This document shows, in pieces, positions 1-5,200 of a stretch of DNA of 6,208 nt (within the stretch, counting starts at the first letter, position 1; each line of letters starts with the position of its first letter). Location: contig JBBREH010000053.1 of the NCBI GenBank assembly GCA_038203095.1, positions 1 through 6,208 on the forward strand. The letters run 5' to 3'. This DNA is from PALSA-1336 sp038203095. Its GTDB lineage: Bacteria > Patescibacteriota > Doudnabacteria > UBA920. The notes below the pieces were generated by a model. That model saw only the letters and a program-made list of their open reading frames with translations. It searched no databases and had not been told where the DNA came from. The position numbers and the translations under genes are program-made.

Positions 1-141
1 TTTTTGTCCAAAAATTGCTCTTTTGCCAAACTCTTGTTAACAATTTTTCCGCTTAACTAAAGTTAAACATCAAAATTTTTAACTTCGATTTTGGCTAAAA
101 TATCAAATTTTGGTCTAAAAAATTAATTCGCTACAAGTCTA
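1..141. repeat. Left terminal inverted repeat (141 bp)
   Basis: Every base from 1 to 141 pairs with the mirror position 6208 to 6068 except one (41 against 6168), so the two window ends are inverted copies at about 99% identity. The sequence is very AT-rich, has no ORF, and contains a small internal dyad (TTAACT-AA-AGTTAA). The match runs flush to both window ends, so the true outer limit of the repeat cannot be seen. It could be the end of a linear or transposable element, or a two-copy chromosomal repeat at which a metagenome assembly broke. I do not recognise it as the end of a known IS family. Confidence 0.95.
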
Positions 142-149
142 TTTTAAAG

Positions 150-181
150 TTGTAGGGGTGGGTCTAGGCCCACCCCTACAA
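150..181. repeat. REP-like palindrome, copy 1 (upstream of RAYT)
   Basis: The arms TGTAGGGGTGGG and CCCACCCCTACA surround a six-base centre, giving a 30-bp core with one mismatched pair, extended by an outer T-A pair. It shares the layout TGTAG-variable 7-TCTAG(A/G)-complement-CTACA with copies at 445-478 and 5808-5839. It lies just upstream of the transposase-like pseudogene. The GTAG at the foot of a hairpin is the hallmark of REP sequences recognised by RAYT transposases. A second GTAGGG, without a hairpin, occurs just downstream of the pseudogene near 702. Confidence 0.9.
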
Positions 182-188
182 AAACAAT

Positions 189-696
189 ATGGAAATTAAA
201 AATCGAAAACCAAACCGTTTGCAAAAACTTGACTACACCACACCCGGCTATTATTTTGTTACAATTGTAACGAGTGGCCGGGTTTGTTGTTTTGGGGAAG
301 TTGCGGATAGTGAAATGGAGTTGAATGATTTTGGAAAAATAGTTAACCAACAATAGCTGTGGCTAAAACAACAATATCCCTATGTGGATTTAGATGTTTA
401 TCAGGTAATGCCGAACCATTTTCACGGAATATTAGCGATTGTCCCCTGTAGGGAACGGTCTAGACCGTTCCCTACAGGCCAAACTATTGCCTTTACTTAA
501 TCTTATCGGCGCCTTTAAAACCACCTCATCAAAATTAATTCACCAATCCGGTCTTGCAGATTTTTCCTGGCAAAAATCTTTTTACGACCACGTCATTCGC
601 AAAGACGAAAGCTTAGACAAAATTCGTAAATACATTAGCAATAATCCCAAACAATGGGAATTGGACGAAGAAAATCCTAAAAATTTGAAATCATAA
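189..696 (+). pseudogene. REP-associated tyrosine transposase (RAYT, Y1_Tnp / IS200-like), disrupted
   Basis: RAYTs are single-domain HUH nucleases that cut and rejoin single-stranded REP hairpins. Reading from ATG 189, the product has the family signature: an N-terminal GYYFVTIVTSGRVCCFG strand, LNDFGKIV, and MPNHFHGIL with the HUH pair at His77 and His79. The C-terminal part, in another phase, keeps LNLIGAFKTTSSKLI, FYDHVIR and RKYISNNPKQW, where the Tyr at 631-633 is the probable nucleophile. Two lesions break it: TAG at 354-356, where relatives have a conserved Trp (TGG to TAG), and a 34-bp palindrome at 445-478 that shifts the frame by one. Removing exactly those 34 bases joins the two halves in phase (AIVP-KLLPLLNLIGAF). 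The rebuilt length of about 157 residues is close to the family norm. No Shine-Dalgarno sequence is seen. I am sure of the family; inactivity is inferred. Confidence 0.9.
445..478. repeat. REP-like palindrome, copy 2 (inside RAYT pseudogene)
   Basis: This is a perfect 34-bp palindrome: CCTGTAGGGAACGGTCT followed by its exact reverse complement. It differs from copies 1 and 3 in the seven variable arm bases, but every change on one arm is matched on the other. In the phase used by the downstream transposase fragment it reads VGNGLDRSLQ, close to the VEKGLDPSLQ encoded by copy 3 in comF. Its length, 1 modulo 3, accounts for the frameshift in the host gene. Confidence 0.93.
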
Positions 697-714
697 ATAC
701 GTAGGGTTAAAGTA

Positions 715-1242
715 TTAAAACAACAACCTGCTAATTACCTCACCCCTAAACCCGCGCGACCTTAAACGGTTGGCGAGTTTTTGTTTTGATTTACTAGCCT
801 CGTCATCAAAAGTTCGATAATGGAGGCCAATGGCCTCCTCTGCATCCACAGGTGACTTAACAGCAAACCCCTCTTTCTTTAAAAACCTTCTCGCAATCTT
901 TTCCTCTTCCTCCACTGAGAGGTTTTCCGATAAAATTCGGTCTATAATCACTGCCGGTAATTTTCTCTCCATCAGCTTTTTTTTAATGCCGTAAAATCCA
1001 AAAGTTTTATAAATTTTTAAATTCTCTACGTAAATTTCCGCGTAGCGTTCATCATCTAAATATTTTTGGTCTTTTAACCGTTCAATTACTTTATCAATAA
1101 CTTGCTGATTATATCCCCTGTCTGCCATTTTTTTTAGTATTTCACCAATTGTTCTAAGCTTTAACGACAATAAAAACACGACATACTCGTAGGCCTTGTC
1201 AATATTGTCGGGTTCTTTAGTTTTACCTGGTTTTGACCACAT
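715..1242 (-). CDS. recX: RecX family regulatory protein
   Basis: RecX binds the RecA filament and restrains its recombinase and coprotease activity in the cytoplasm. The 175-residue product has the expected three repeats of three-helix bundles. The first (about 13-55) carries AYEYVVFLLSLKLRTIGEI and VIERLKDQKYLDD. The second (about 59-106) carries YAEIYVENLKIYKTFGFYGI, KKKLMERKLP and IIDRIL. The third (about 112-175) ends in KLANRLRSRGFRGEVISRLL. The motif LKDQKYLDDERYAEIYVEN matches the family signature, in which a GYLDD-like turn precedes a YA..YV helix. The ATG at 1242 gives a full-length N terminus; no Shine-Dalgarno sequence precedes it, only AT-rich DNA. The gene converges on the RAYT pseudogene with 18 bases between them and diverges from clpC. 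recA is not in the window. Family assignment is confident; a direct role with the local RecA is inferred. Confidence 0.88.
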   Translation of the reverse strand: MWSKPGKTKEPDNIDKAYEYVVFLLSLKLRTIGEILKKMADRGYNQQVIDKVIERLKDQKYLDDERYAEIYVENLKIYKTFGFYGIKKKLMERKLPAVIIDRILSENLSVEEEEKIARRFLKKEGFAVKSPVDAEEAIGLHYRTFDDEASKSKQKLANRLRSRGFRGEVISRLLF

Positions 1243-1262
1243 AAATATAATATTGAAATAAA

Positions 1263-1422
1263 CTACAGAATACTATTAGGACTTACGCCTTTCATCTGAA
1301 TATTTAAAATATTGATGAAAGGCGTAAGTTCTAACTATCTTAATCTACAGAAAACCACAGGACAACAAAACCACGGAGCTTCTGTAGCCATTTATAGTGC
1401 ATACTTTTGTAGCCTTCTGTAG
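1263..1422. repeat. Scattered CTACAGAA / TTCTGTAG octamers
   Basis: CTACAGAA occurs at 1263-1270 and 1345-1352, and its reverse complement TTCTGTAG at 1380-1387 and 1415-1422. The inner pair (1345-1352 with 1380-1387) can form an 8-bp stem around a loop containing two near-identical ACCAC(A/G)G segments. The outer parts share the CTACAG/CTGTAG ends of the larger palindromes. This may be debris of the same repeat family or a set of binding sites. Confidence 0.5.
1276..1334. repeat. 59-bp MITE-like inverted repeat
   Basis: Two 21-bp arms (1276-1296, beginning TTAGGACTTACGCC, and 1314-1334, ending GGCGTAAGTTCTAA) are complementary at 20 of 21 positions. The 17-base spacer itself contains AATATT-TAA-AATATT, so nearly the whole element can fold into one hairpin. 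The trinucleotide CTA directly flanks both sides (1273-1275 and 1335-1337), which could be a 3-bp target-site duplication or chance. No ORF is inside. It lies between divergent recX and clpC and could affect either leader. Confidence 0.85.
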
Positions 1423-1449
1423 TTATCAGTCTCTTGACACGAGTGATAA
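1423..1449. promoter_or_regulatory. CIRCE-like HrcA operator of clpC
   Basis: TTATCAGTC, nine bases, then GAGTGATAA. The CIRCE consensus is TTAGCACTC-N9-GAGTGCTAA; this matches at 15 of 18 arm positions with the exact 9-base spacing. One deviation (G to T on the left, C to A on the right) is symmetrical, so the dyad is preserved. The dyad extends one base further in each direction as an AGTTATCA/TGATAACT pair. The operator spans the -35 hexamer, so a bound repressor would block RNA polymerase. CIRCE is the site of HrcA, the general heat-shock repressor; hrcA is not in the window. Confidence 0.72.
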
Positions 1450-1461
1450 CTCTGCTATAAT
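1434..1461 (+). promoter_or_regulatory. Sigma-70-type promoter of clpC
   Basis: TTGACA (1434-1439) and TATAAT (1456-1461), both perfect consensus hexamers, are separated by 16 bases. A second TATAAT lies at 1475-1480 without a good -35 box. Transcription should start near 1468 and give a leader of about 100 bases. The -35 hexamer is embedded in the CIRCE-like dyad. Confidence 0.88.
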
Positions 1462-1487
1462 GCCAATACTATGTTATAATTATATCG

Positions 1488-1569
1488 TAATTAGCAATTA
1501 GTAGGTAGCCTTTAGCCAAAAAAGTATTTGACTACTTCCCTACCCACTGCTAACTACCACCTTCCCTTT
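1488..1569 (+). repeat. Inverted degenerate heptamer array before clpC start
   Basis: Four consecutive 7-mers of the form NNNNTAG (TAATTAG, CAATTAG, TAGGTAG, CCTTTAG; 1488-1515) are followed, after about 16 bases, by units of the reverse form beginning CTA (CTACTTC, CTACCCA, CTGCTAA, CTACCAC; 1532-1560) and then a pyrimidine tract that reaches the ATG at 1570. The two arms are partly complementary, for example TAGGTAG with CTACCCA, so the leader can fold into an imperfect hairpin just before the start codon. There is no Shine-Dalgarno sequence. A forward-only version precedes comF. Confidence 0.72.
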
Positions 1570-4134
1570 ATGACCAACTTTACTTATATTTTAGAACGCT
1601 TGTCCTCCCGCGCTAAGAATGCTTTAATTATGGCACAATTAGTCAGTGAGGAAATGAAACACGACCACATTGGCACTGAGCATTTGCTTTACGGAGTGGT
1701 TAGCGAAAAAAGCTCCTTTGCAGCAGAAATTTTGGCCAAAACCAAACTTGCTCCCGAAGTGGTCAAACAGGAATTAGTTTCGGTAAACAGTAATAACATT
1801 ATTAGTGCTTGGAAACCGGTTTTAAGCGAAAATTTAAAATCAGTGATAGAAAAATCCGCAATTATTGCCAGCCAATACGGCTACCAGTTCATTGGCACCG
1901 AGCATTTTTTGTTTGGACTTTTAAACGTGCCCCAAAATAAAGCAAAAGTAATTTTATCCAAACTCGGTATAGATATTGCCGAGCTTGAGCATAACCTGGC
2001 CAATGTCTTTGAAAATATTTCCAAATTTCCGGATATGCCGGAAATGCAGGACGCACACAACCACTCGCCCTTTGAAGGTCCATCTCCTACCTCACCCAAA
2101 GCTCCCGAAGCAAAAAAGGGCGGGCTACTGGATTATTTTACCACCGACTTAACAAAAAAAGCCGGTACCGGTTTAATAGACCCGGTTATTGGAAGAAAGC
2201 GTGAAATAGAAAGAATGATTAGCATCTTAAACCGGCGCACAAAGAACAACCCAATTTTAATTGGCGAGGCAGGCGTTGGTAAAACCGCCATTGTAGAGGG
2301 TTTGGCTTTAGCAATTTCCAAACACGAAGTACCTGACTCATTGCTGGACAAGAAAATTTTATCTCTTGATTTAGCCCTAATTGTTGCCGGCTCAATGTTC
2401 CGAGGCGAATTTGAAAACCGCCTAAAACAGATTATCGACGAAGTTAAAAACGACAAAAACGTAATTTTATTTATAGACGAACTTCATACTATGGTTGGCG
2501 CGGGCGCAACCACAGGCAGTTTGGACGCGGCCAATATTTTAAAGCCGGCTTTGGCGCGCGGTGAACTCCGCGCGATTGGCGCAACCACACTTACAGAATA
2601 TAAACAGCACATAGAAAAAGATGCCGCCCTAGAGCGGCGCTTCCAGCCAATTATAGTGGAAGAACCAAGCCGACTGGAAACTATGGAAATATTGCAAGGA
2701 TTAAAGCCTAACTACGAAAAGCACCATAACGTGACAATTACAGACGAAGCTATAAAAAGCGCGGTTGATCTTTCATCCCGTTATATTCAAGACCGCTTTT
2801 TACCTGACAAGGCCGTAGACTTAATTGATGAAACCGCGGCGTTTTTGCGCTCAATAAATTCTAATAGCAAATTACTCCGTGCTACCAAAAAAATTGAGAC
2901 AGATTTAGCTGCTTTGGAAGAAGAAAAAACTAAAGCTGTTTTGGGGCAGGATTTCACCACGGCCTTGCATTTACGTGCGCAGGAAGAGAAGTTACTTAAA
3001 CAAAAAGAATCGTTAACCAAAAGCATGGCCGCGGAAGAAAAAAAACCTACCCACATTATTTCTTCGGAAGACATTGCTCATACCGTTTCCATGATGACAA
3101 AAATCCCCCTCCACCGTTTAGCTAAAACGGACATTGGCAAGCTTGCTAATCTAGAAAAAATCTTAAAAGCTAAAATAGTAGGACAGGACGAGGCCGTGGA
3201 AGAAATTAGCAAAGCTGTGCGCCGCAGCCGGGCGGGCATTGCCGACCCCAAACGCCCACTTGGCAGCTTTATTTTTCTTGGACCGACGGGAGTAGGCAAA
3301 ACCGAAACTGCTAAAGTTTTGGCAAATGAAATTTTTGAAGACGAAGACGCGCTTATTCGCGTGGATATGAGCGAGTTTATGGAGCGTCACAACGTTTCGC
3401 GATTAATTGGCGCGCCGGCTGGCTACGTGGGCTATGGCGAAGGAGGCAAACTTACAGAGGCAGTGCGCCGCAAACCTTACAGCGTGGTGCTTTTTGATGA
3501 AATTGAAAAAGCCAACCCCGACGTGTTTAACGTTTTCCTGCAAATTTTGGAAGATGGCCAGTTAACCGATGCCGAAGGCAAAAAAGTTAATTTCCGCAAC
3601 ACGGTAATTATTATGACTTCCAACTTAGGTATGCAGGAATTAACCAACCAAGCAACCAAGATTGGCTTTGCGGATAAAGAAGAAAAGCTGGACCAAAAAG
3701 CGCACTTAGAAAATGAGTACGAACGGGTTAAAGAAGGCGTAATGGAAGAAATGAAAAAGGAATTCAAACCGGAATTTTTAAATCGTATAGATAAAATTAT
3801 TGTTTTTAGACCTTTGGGCTTTGGAGAGCTTAAAAAAATTACTCAACTGCAAATTGCACTTCTTCAGACAAGATTATTGGAACAAAACGTCCAGTTAAAA
3901 ATCTCCCCGGCTGTAAACAAATTTATTTCTGAAAAAAGTTTTGACCCGGCCCAAGGCGCGCGTTTTGTTCGAAAGAACATCCAAACCTATTTGGAAGACC
4001 CCCTAGCCGAAAAAATTATTTCTGGTCGCGCCCTAACCGATGGCGCCCGCATTTCTGCCGAAGTGAAGGGGGAAAAAATTATCTTCACCGTACAAAAAAC
4101 CCAAAACCTCCTCCTCCCCGTCCCGGCTTTATAA
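1570..4134 (+). CDS. clpC: ATP-dependent Clp unfoldase ClpC (Hsp100, class I)
   Basis: ClpC hexamers unfold proteins and feed them to ClpP in the cytoplasm. In order: two Clp-N repeats (about 1-75 and 80-150, each with a GTEH motif); a linker rich in Pro and His; AAA+ domain 1 with Walker A GEAGVGKT (232-239), Walker B VILFIDE (298-304) and arginine finger region ALERRF; a short ClpC-type middle domain (about 430-490, LGQDFTTALHLRAQEEKL); AAA+ domain 2 with Walker A GPTGVGKT (571-578), pore loop GYVGYGEGG (618-626), Walker B VVLFDE (639-644) and FLNRID. The IGF tripeptide at 698-700 is the ClpP-docking loop, so this is a protease partner rather than a ClpB disaggregase. ATG 1570 is chosen because MTNFTYILERLSSRAKNALIMAQ matches the ClpC N terminus; an in-frame TTG at 1528 would only translate the heptamer repeat. 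The 854 residues are normal for the family. The promoter and CIRCE-like site suggest heat-shock control. Confidence 0.96.
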   Translation: MTNFTYILERLSSRAKNALIMAQLVSEEMKHDHIGTEHLLYGVVSEKSSFAAEILAKTKLAPEVVKQELVSVNSNNIISAWKPVLSENLKSVIEKSAIIASQYGYQFIGTEHFLFGLLNVPQNKAKVILSKLGIDIAELEHNLANVFENISKFPDMPEMQDAHNHSPFEGPSPTSPKAPEAKKGGLLDYFTTDLTKKAGTGLIDPVIGRKREIERMISILNRRTKNNPILIGEAGVGKTAIVEGLALAISKHEVPDSLLDKKILSLDLALIVAGSMFRGEFENRLKQIIDEVKNDKNVILFIDELHTMVGAGATTGSLDAANILKPALARGELRAIGATTLTEYKQHIEKDAALERRFQPIIVEEPSRLETMEILQGLKPNYEKHHNVTITDEAIKSAVDLSSRYIQDRFLPDKAVDLIDETAAFLRSINSNSKLLRATKKIETDLAALEEEKTKAVLGQDFTTALHLRAQEEKLLKQKESLTKSMAAEEKKPTHIISSEDIAHTVSMMTKIPLHRLAKTDIGKLANLEKILKAKIVGQDEAVEEISKAVRRSRAGIADPKRPLGSFIFLGPTGVGKTETAKVLANEIFEDEDALIRVDMSEFMERHNVSRLIGAPAGYVGYGEGGKLTEAVRRKPYSVVLFDEIEKANPDVFNVFLQILEDGQLTDAEGKKVNFRNTVIIMTSNLGMQELTNQATKIGFADKEEKLDQKAHLENEYERVKEGVMEEMKKEFKPEFLNRIDKIIVFRPLGFGELKKITQLQIALLQTRLLEQNVQLKISPAVNKFISEKSFDPAQGARFVRKNIQTYLEDPLAEKIISGRALTDGARISAEVKGEKIIFTVQKTQNLLLPVPAL

Positions 4135-4148
4135 TACTGCCCCACGGT

Positions 4149-4393
4149 GTAGCGTGCCGATTTATCGGCTTTACTAGAGCGCTAATTTTCTGATGATGAC
4201 ATTTCTGGTTTGAGCGTAGTTGCTCGATTTATCGAGCTCGCGGCACAACCGCGCTGTAGCGCAGGCCATTGGCCTGCAAATCTGTGTAGCATGCCGACTA
4301 AGTCCGACGAAGCCTTGGCGTAGTTGGATTTACCGGCTTTTCTAGTGCGCTGATTTTCTAATAATAGCATTGTAGCGCAGACCATTGGCCTGC
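4149..4393 (+). repeat. Cluster of six GTAG-headed hairpins (REP/BIME-like)
   Basis: GTAG tetranucleotides at 4149, 4216, 4256, 4286, 4320 and 4372 are each followed within about 2-4 bases by a dyad: GCCGAT-TT-ATCGGC (4156-4169), GCTCGAT-TT-ATCGAGC (4222-4237), GCAGGCCA-T-TGGCCTGC (4261-4277), an imperfect one around GACTAAGTC (near 4296), a degenerate GGATTTACC form (near 4326), and GCAGACCATTGGCCTGC (4377-4393, one mismatch). GTAG at the foot of a hairpin is the RAYT recognition layout described for REP sequences. All heads face the same way, giving a head-to-tail array in the non-coding DNA behind clpC. Confidence 0.8.
4159..4281 (+). repeat. Direct repeat, copy A (interrupted)
   Basis: Bases 4159-4203 match 4327-4371 at 37 of 45 positions, and 4255-4281 match 4371-4397 at 25 of 27. 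In this copy the two blocks are separated by an extra segment of about 51 bases (4204-4254) that holds a GTAG head, the GCTCGATTTATCGAGC hairpin and a second CGCGG-CACAA-CCGCG stem. The uninterrupted copy shows what the site looks like without that segment. Confidence 0.8.
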
Positions 4394-4397
4394 AGAT
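4327..4397 (+). repeat. Direct repeat, copy B (uninterrupted)
   Basis: This is the contiguous counterpart of the interrupted copy at 4159-4281. It carries the degenerate GATTTACCGGC hairpin and, without a gap, the TGTAGCGCAG unit with its GCAGACCATTGGCCTGC dyad. The divergence, mostly transitions, shows the duplication is not recent. Confidence 0.8.
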
Positions 4398-4407
4398 AGT
4401 TAGCAAA

Positions 4408-4463
4408 AAAAATATTCTTCGACTTCATGGACCTGCCTACCGGTAGGCAGGGAAGATATTTTT
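4408..4463. repeat. Hairpin with 20-bp perfect palindrome inside
   Basis: CCTGCCTACC and its reverse complement form a perfect palindrome at 4432-4451. Outside it, AAAAATATtCTTC (4408-4420) pairs with GAAGATATTTTT (4452-4463) with one bulged T, so the whole segment is a two-tier inverted repeat with an unpaired stretch only on the left side. No ORF is present. Function unknown; it may be a repeat element or a processing site. Confidence 0.78.
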
Positions 4464-4476
4464 CTACATCACTCCC

Positions 4477-4536
4477 TGTTAAATAATAGGTTCTCCACCC
4501 TTCGACAAGCTCAAGATCGAACACTATTATTTAACA
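4477..4536. repeat. 60-bp inverted repeat with 13-bp perfect ends
   Basis: TGTTAAATAATAG (4477-4489) and CTATTATTTAACA (4524-4536) are perfect complements, continued inward by GTTC/GAAC with one bulged base. The loop contains CCCTTCGACAAGCTCAAG, which resembles a dispersed repeat motif common in bacterial intergenic DNA. The element looks MITE-like or REP-like and holds no ORF. No obvious target duplication is visible. Confidence 0.75.
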
Positions 4537-4553
4537 AACCAACCGTCTTTTTT

Positions 4554-4586
4554 AAAAAGCTCAACCGTCCGGCTGAGCTTTTTTTT
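4554..4586. terminator. Bidirectional intrinsic terminator
   Basis: AAAAAGCTCA (4554-4563) and TGAGCTTTTT (4574-4583) form a 10-bp stem capped by a short CCG-TC-CGG stem, followed by eight T on the plus strand and preceded by an A-pairing T run that serves the minus strand. It is the first convincing terminator after clpC, though about 420 bases downstream, so the repeat cluster is probably transcribed as the clpC 3' region. Confidence 0.85.
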
Positions 4587-4617
4587 GCTACATTTTCGCA
4601 CTAATTATCGTTTCCCC

Positions 4618-4659
4618 ATAGCCTTGCTATATTCACGACCGTGAATATAGCAAGGCTAT
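4618..4659. repeat. 42-bp palindrome upstream of ncRNA promoter
   Basis: Two perfectly complementary 20-base arms (4618-4637, beginning ATAGCCTTGCTATATT, and 4640-4659) are separated by only two bases. There is no T run, so it is not a terminator. It ends 15 bases before the -35 hexamer of the next promoter, a position suited to an activator site, but it may simply be a mobile palindrome. Confidence 0.88.
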
Positions 4660-4674
4660 CAAAATTGGCTACTA

Positions 4675-4703
4675 TTGACTCTTTCTCTCTGATTTGCTAG
4701 AGT
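4675..4703 (+). promoter_or_regulatory. Sigma-70-type promoter of ncRNA candidate
   Basis: TTGACT (4675-4680) and TAGAGT (4698-4703) are separated by exactly 17 bases. The expected start is near 4710. No ORF follows; the next strong signal is an intrinsic terminator about 300 bases downstream. Confidence 0.78.
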
Positions 4704-4709
4704 TTGGAC

Positions 4710-5037
4710 AATCTCACCCCCTGGAAAAGGGTTTATGATTTGACCTCATGGGGTATCATCCCATGCTCGGGTCTGTGCATCTATTAATGTCGTAACTAGC
4801 GTAAGCTGGCGAAAGCTCGATAGAGAGTACAAAAAATCTGGTGGAGAGAAATCCCGAAAAGCAGCGCTTAAATGCGCTGCGGAAGTAGGGCCTGCTAAGG
4901 AGGCAGGCACACACAGAGGGCAAAAATAAAAATGCCGGGCAGAACCCGGGGTGGCACCTGCCAAAAGAACACAGGCAGATGGTTCCCTAGCAAGGACTCT
5001 GTCGAGCCGACCCTAGGTGCTAGTGGGTCGGTTTTTC
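4710..5037 (+). ncRNA. Candidate structured non-coding RNA, family unassigned
   Basis: A promoter at 4675-4703 and a terminator at 5007-5040 bracket about 330 bases with no plausible ORF. Foldable parts are: CATGGG/CCCATG (4748-4753/4761-4766) inside a GACC/GGTC pair; CTAGC-GTAA-GCTGG with a GNRA-type loop (about 4796-4809); an 11-bp long-range helix, GCTCGATAGAG (4815-4825) with CTCTGTCGAGC (4997-5007); and within it GCAGCGC/GCGCTGC, GCCTGC/GCAGGC, CCGGG/CCCGG and CTGCC/GGCAG hairpins plus a TAGGG/CCCTA closure (4886-4890/4985-4989). The size and self-contained layout suit a housekeeping RNA or a long leader. I looked for signatures of RNase P RNA, tmRNA, SRP RNA and 6S RNA and saw none. GGGTGGCACC (4949-4958) resembles the T-box motif, but no cognate downstream gene or canonical antiterminator was found. 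Confidence 0.55.
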
Positions 5038-5040
5038 TTT
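5007..5040 (+). terminator. Intrinsic terminator of ncRNA candidate
   Basis: CCGACCC (5007-5013) pairs with GGGTCGG (5025-5031), extendable outward by two pairs, around an 11-base loop, and is followed by TTTTTCTTTT. The stem is GC-rich and the tail is classical. Its 5' edge abuts the 3' strand of the long-range helix that closes the RNA. Confidence 0.9.
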
Positions 5041-5077
5041 TCCCCAAATTTTTTGCTAAAATACATGTAGTATAGTC

Positions 5078-5185
5078 GGCGTCATTCTAAGGTCAAAATA
5101 GAAATATTATCAGTGGCCGAATAATATCTAAAAAATAGATCCTTCGCCCACTAACTTTTGCCGATGATGGACTCATAATGACGCC
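5078..5185 (+). other. Foldable 108-base element upstream of comF
   Basis: Outer arms GGCGTCATT (5078-5086) and AATGACGCC (5177-5185) are perfectly complementary. Inside are AAGG/CCTT (5089-5092/5141-5144), an ATATTAT/ATAATAT hairpin (5104-5110/5121-5127) and a small TCTA/TAGA hairpin. The loop AGTGG (5112-5116) is complementary to CCACT (5148-5152), which would give a pseudoknot. A TATAGT at 5071-5076 could be a -10 box that starts transcription at the outer arm, although no good -35 is seen. It could be a comF leader RNA element or an inserted inverted repeat. I do not recognise the family. Confidence 0.45.
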
Positions 5186-5200
5186 CTGTGTTTGTGTTTT

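Noticed and set aside
439..696. Separate 85-residue gene starting at TTG 439
   Set aside because: It begins inside the palindrome and continues RAYT motifs in the shifted phase; it is the 3' half of the pseudogene.
1528..1569. TTG start giving clpC 14 extra residues
   Set aside because: The extra residues are a translation of the heptamer repeat; the ATG at 1570 aligns with the normal ClpC N terminus.
4182..4964. Minus-strand ORFs of 60-74 codons over the repeat cluster and RNA region
   Set aside because: They are made of repeat and hairpin sequence, have no recognisable domain, and run antisense to the promoter and terminator signals.
4710..5037. RNase P RNA, tmRNA, SRP RNA or 6S RNA
   Set aside because: The RNase P P4 signatures, a tmRNA TpsiC arm and tag frame, the SRP GGTCAGG-type domain IV and the 6S rod-and-bulge layout were not found.
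5005..5037. Group II intron domain V
   Set aside because: GAGCCG..CGGTTTTTC is superficially similar, but the bulge and GNRA loop are missing and no intron-encoded protein is near; it is a terminator.
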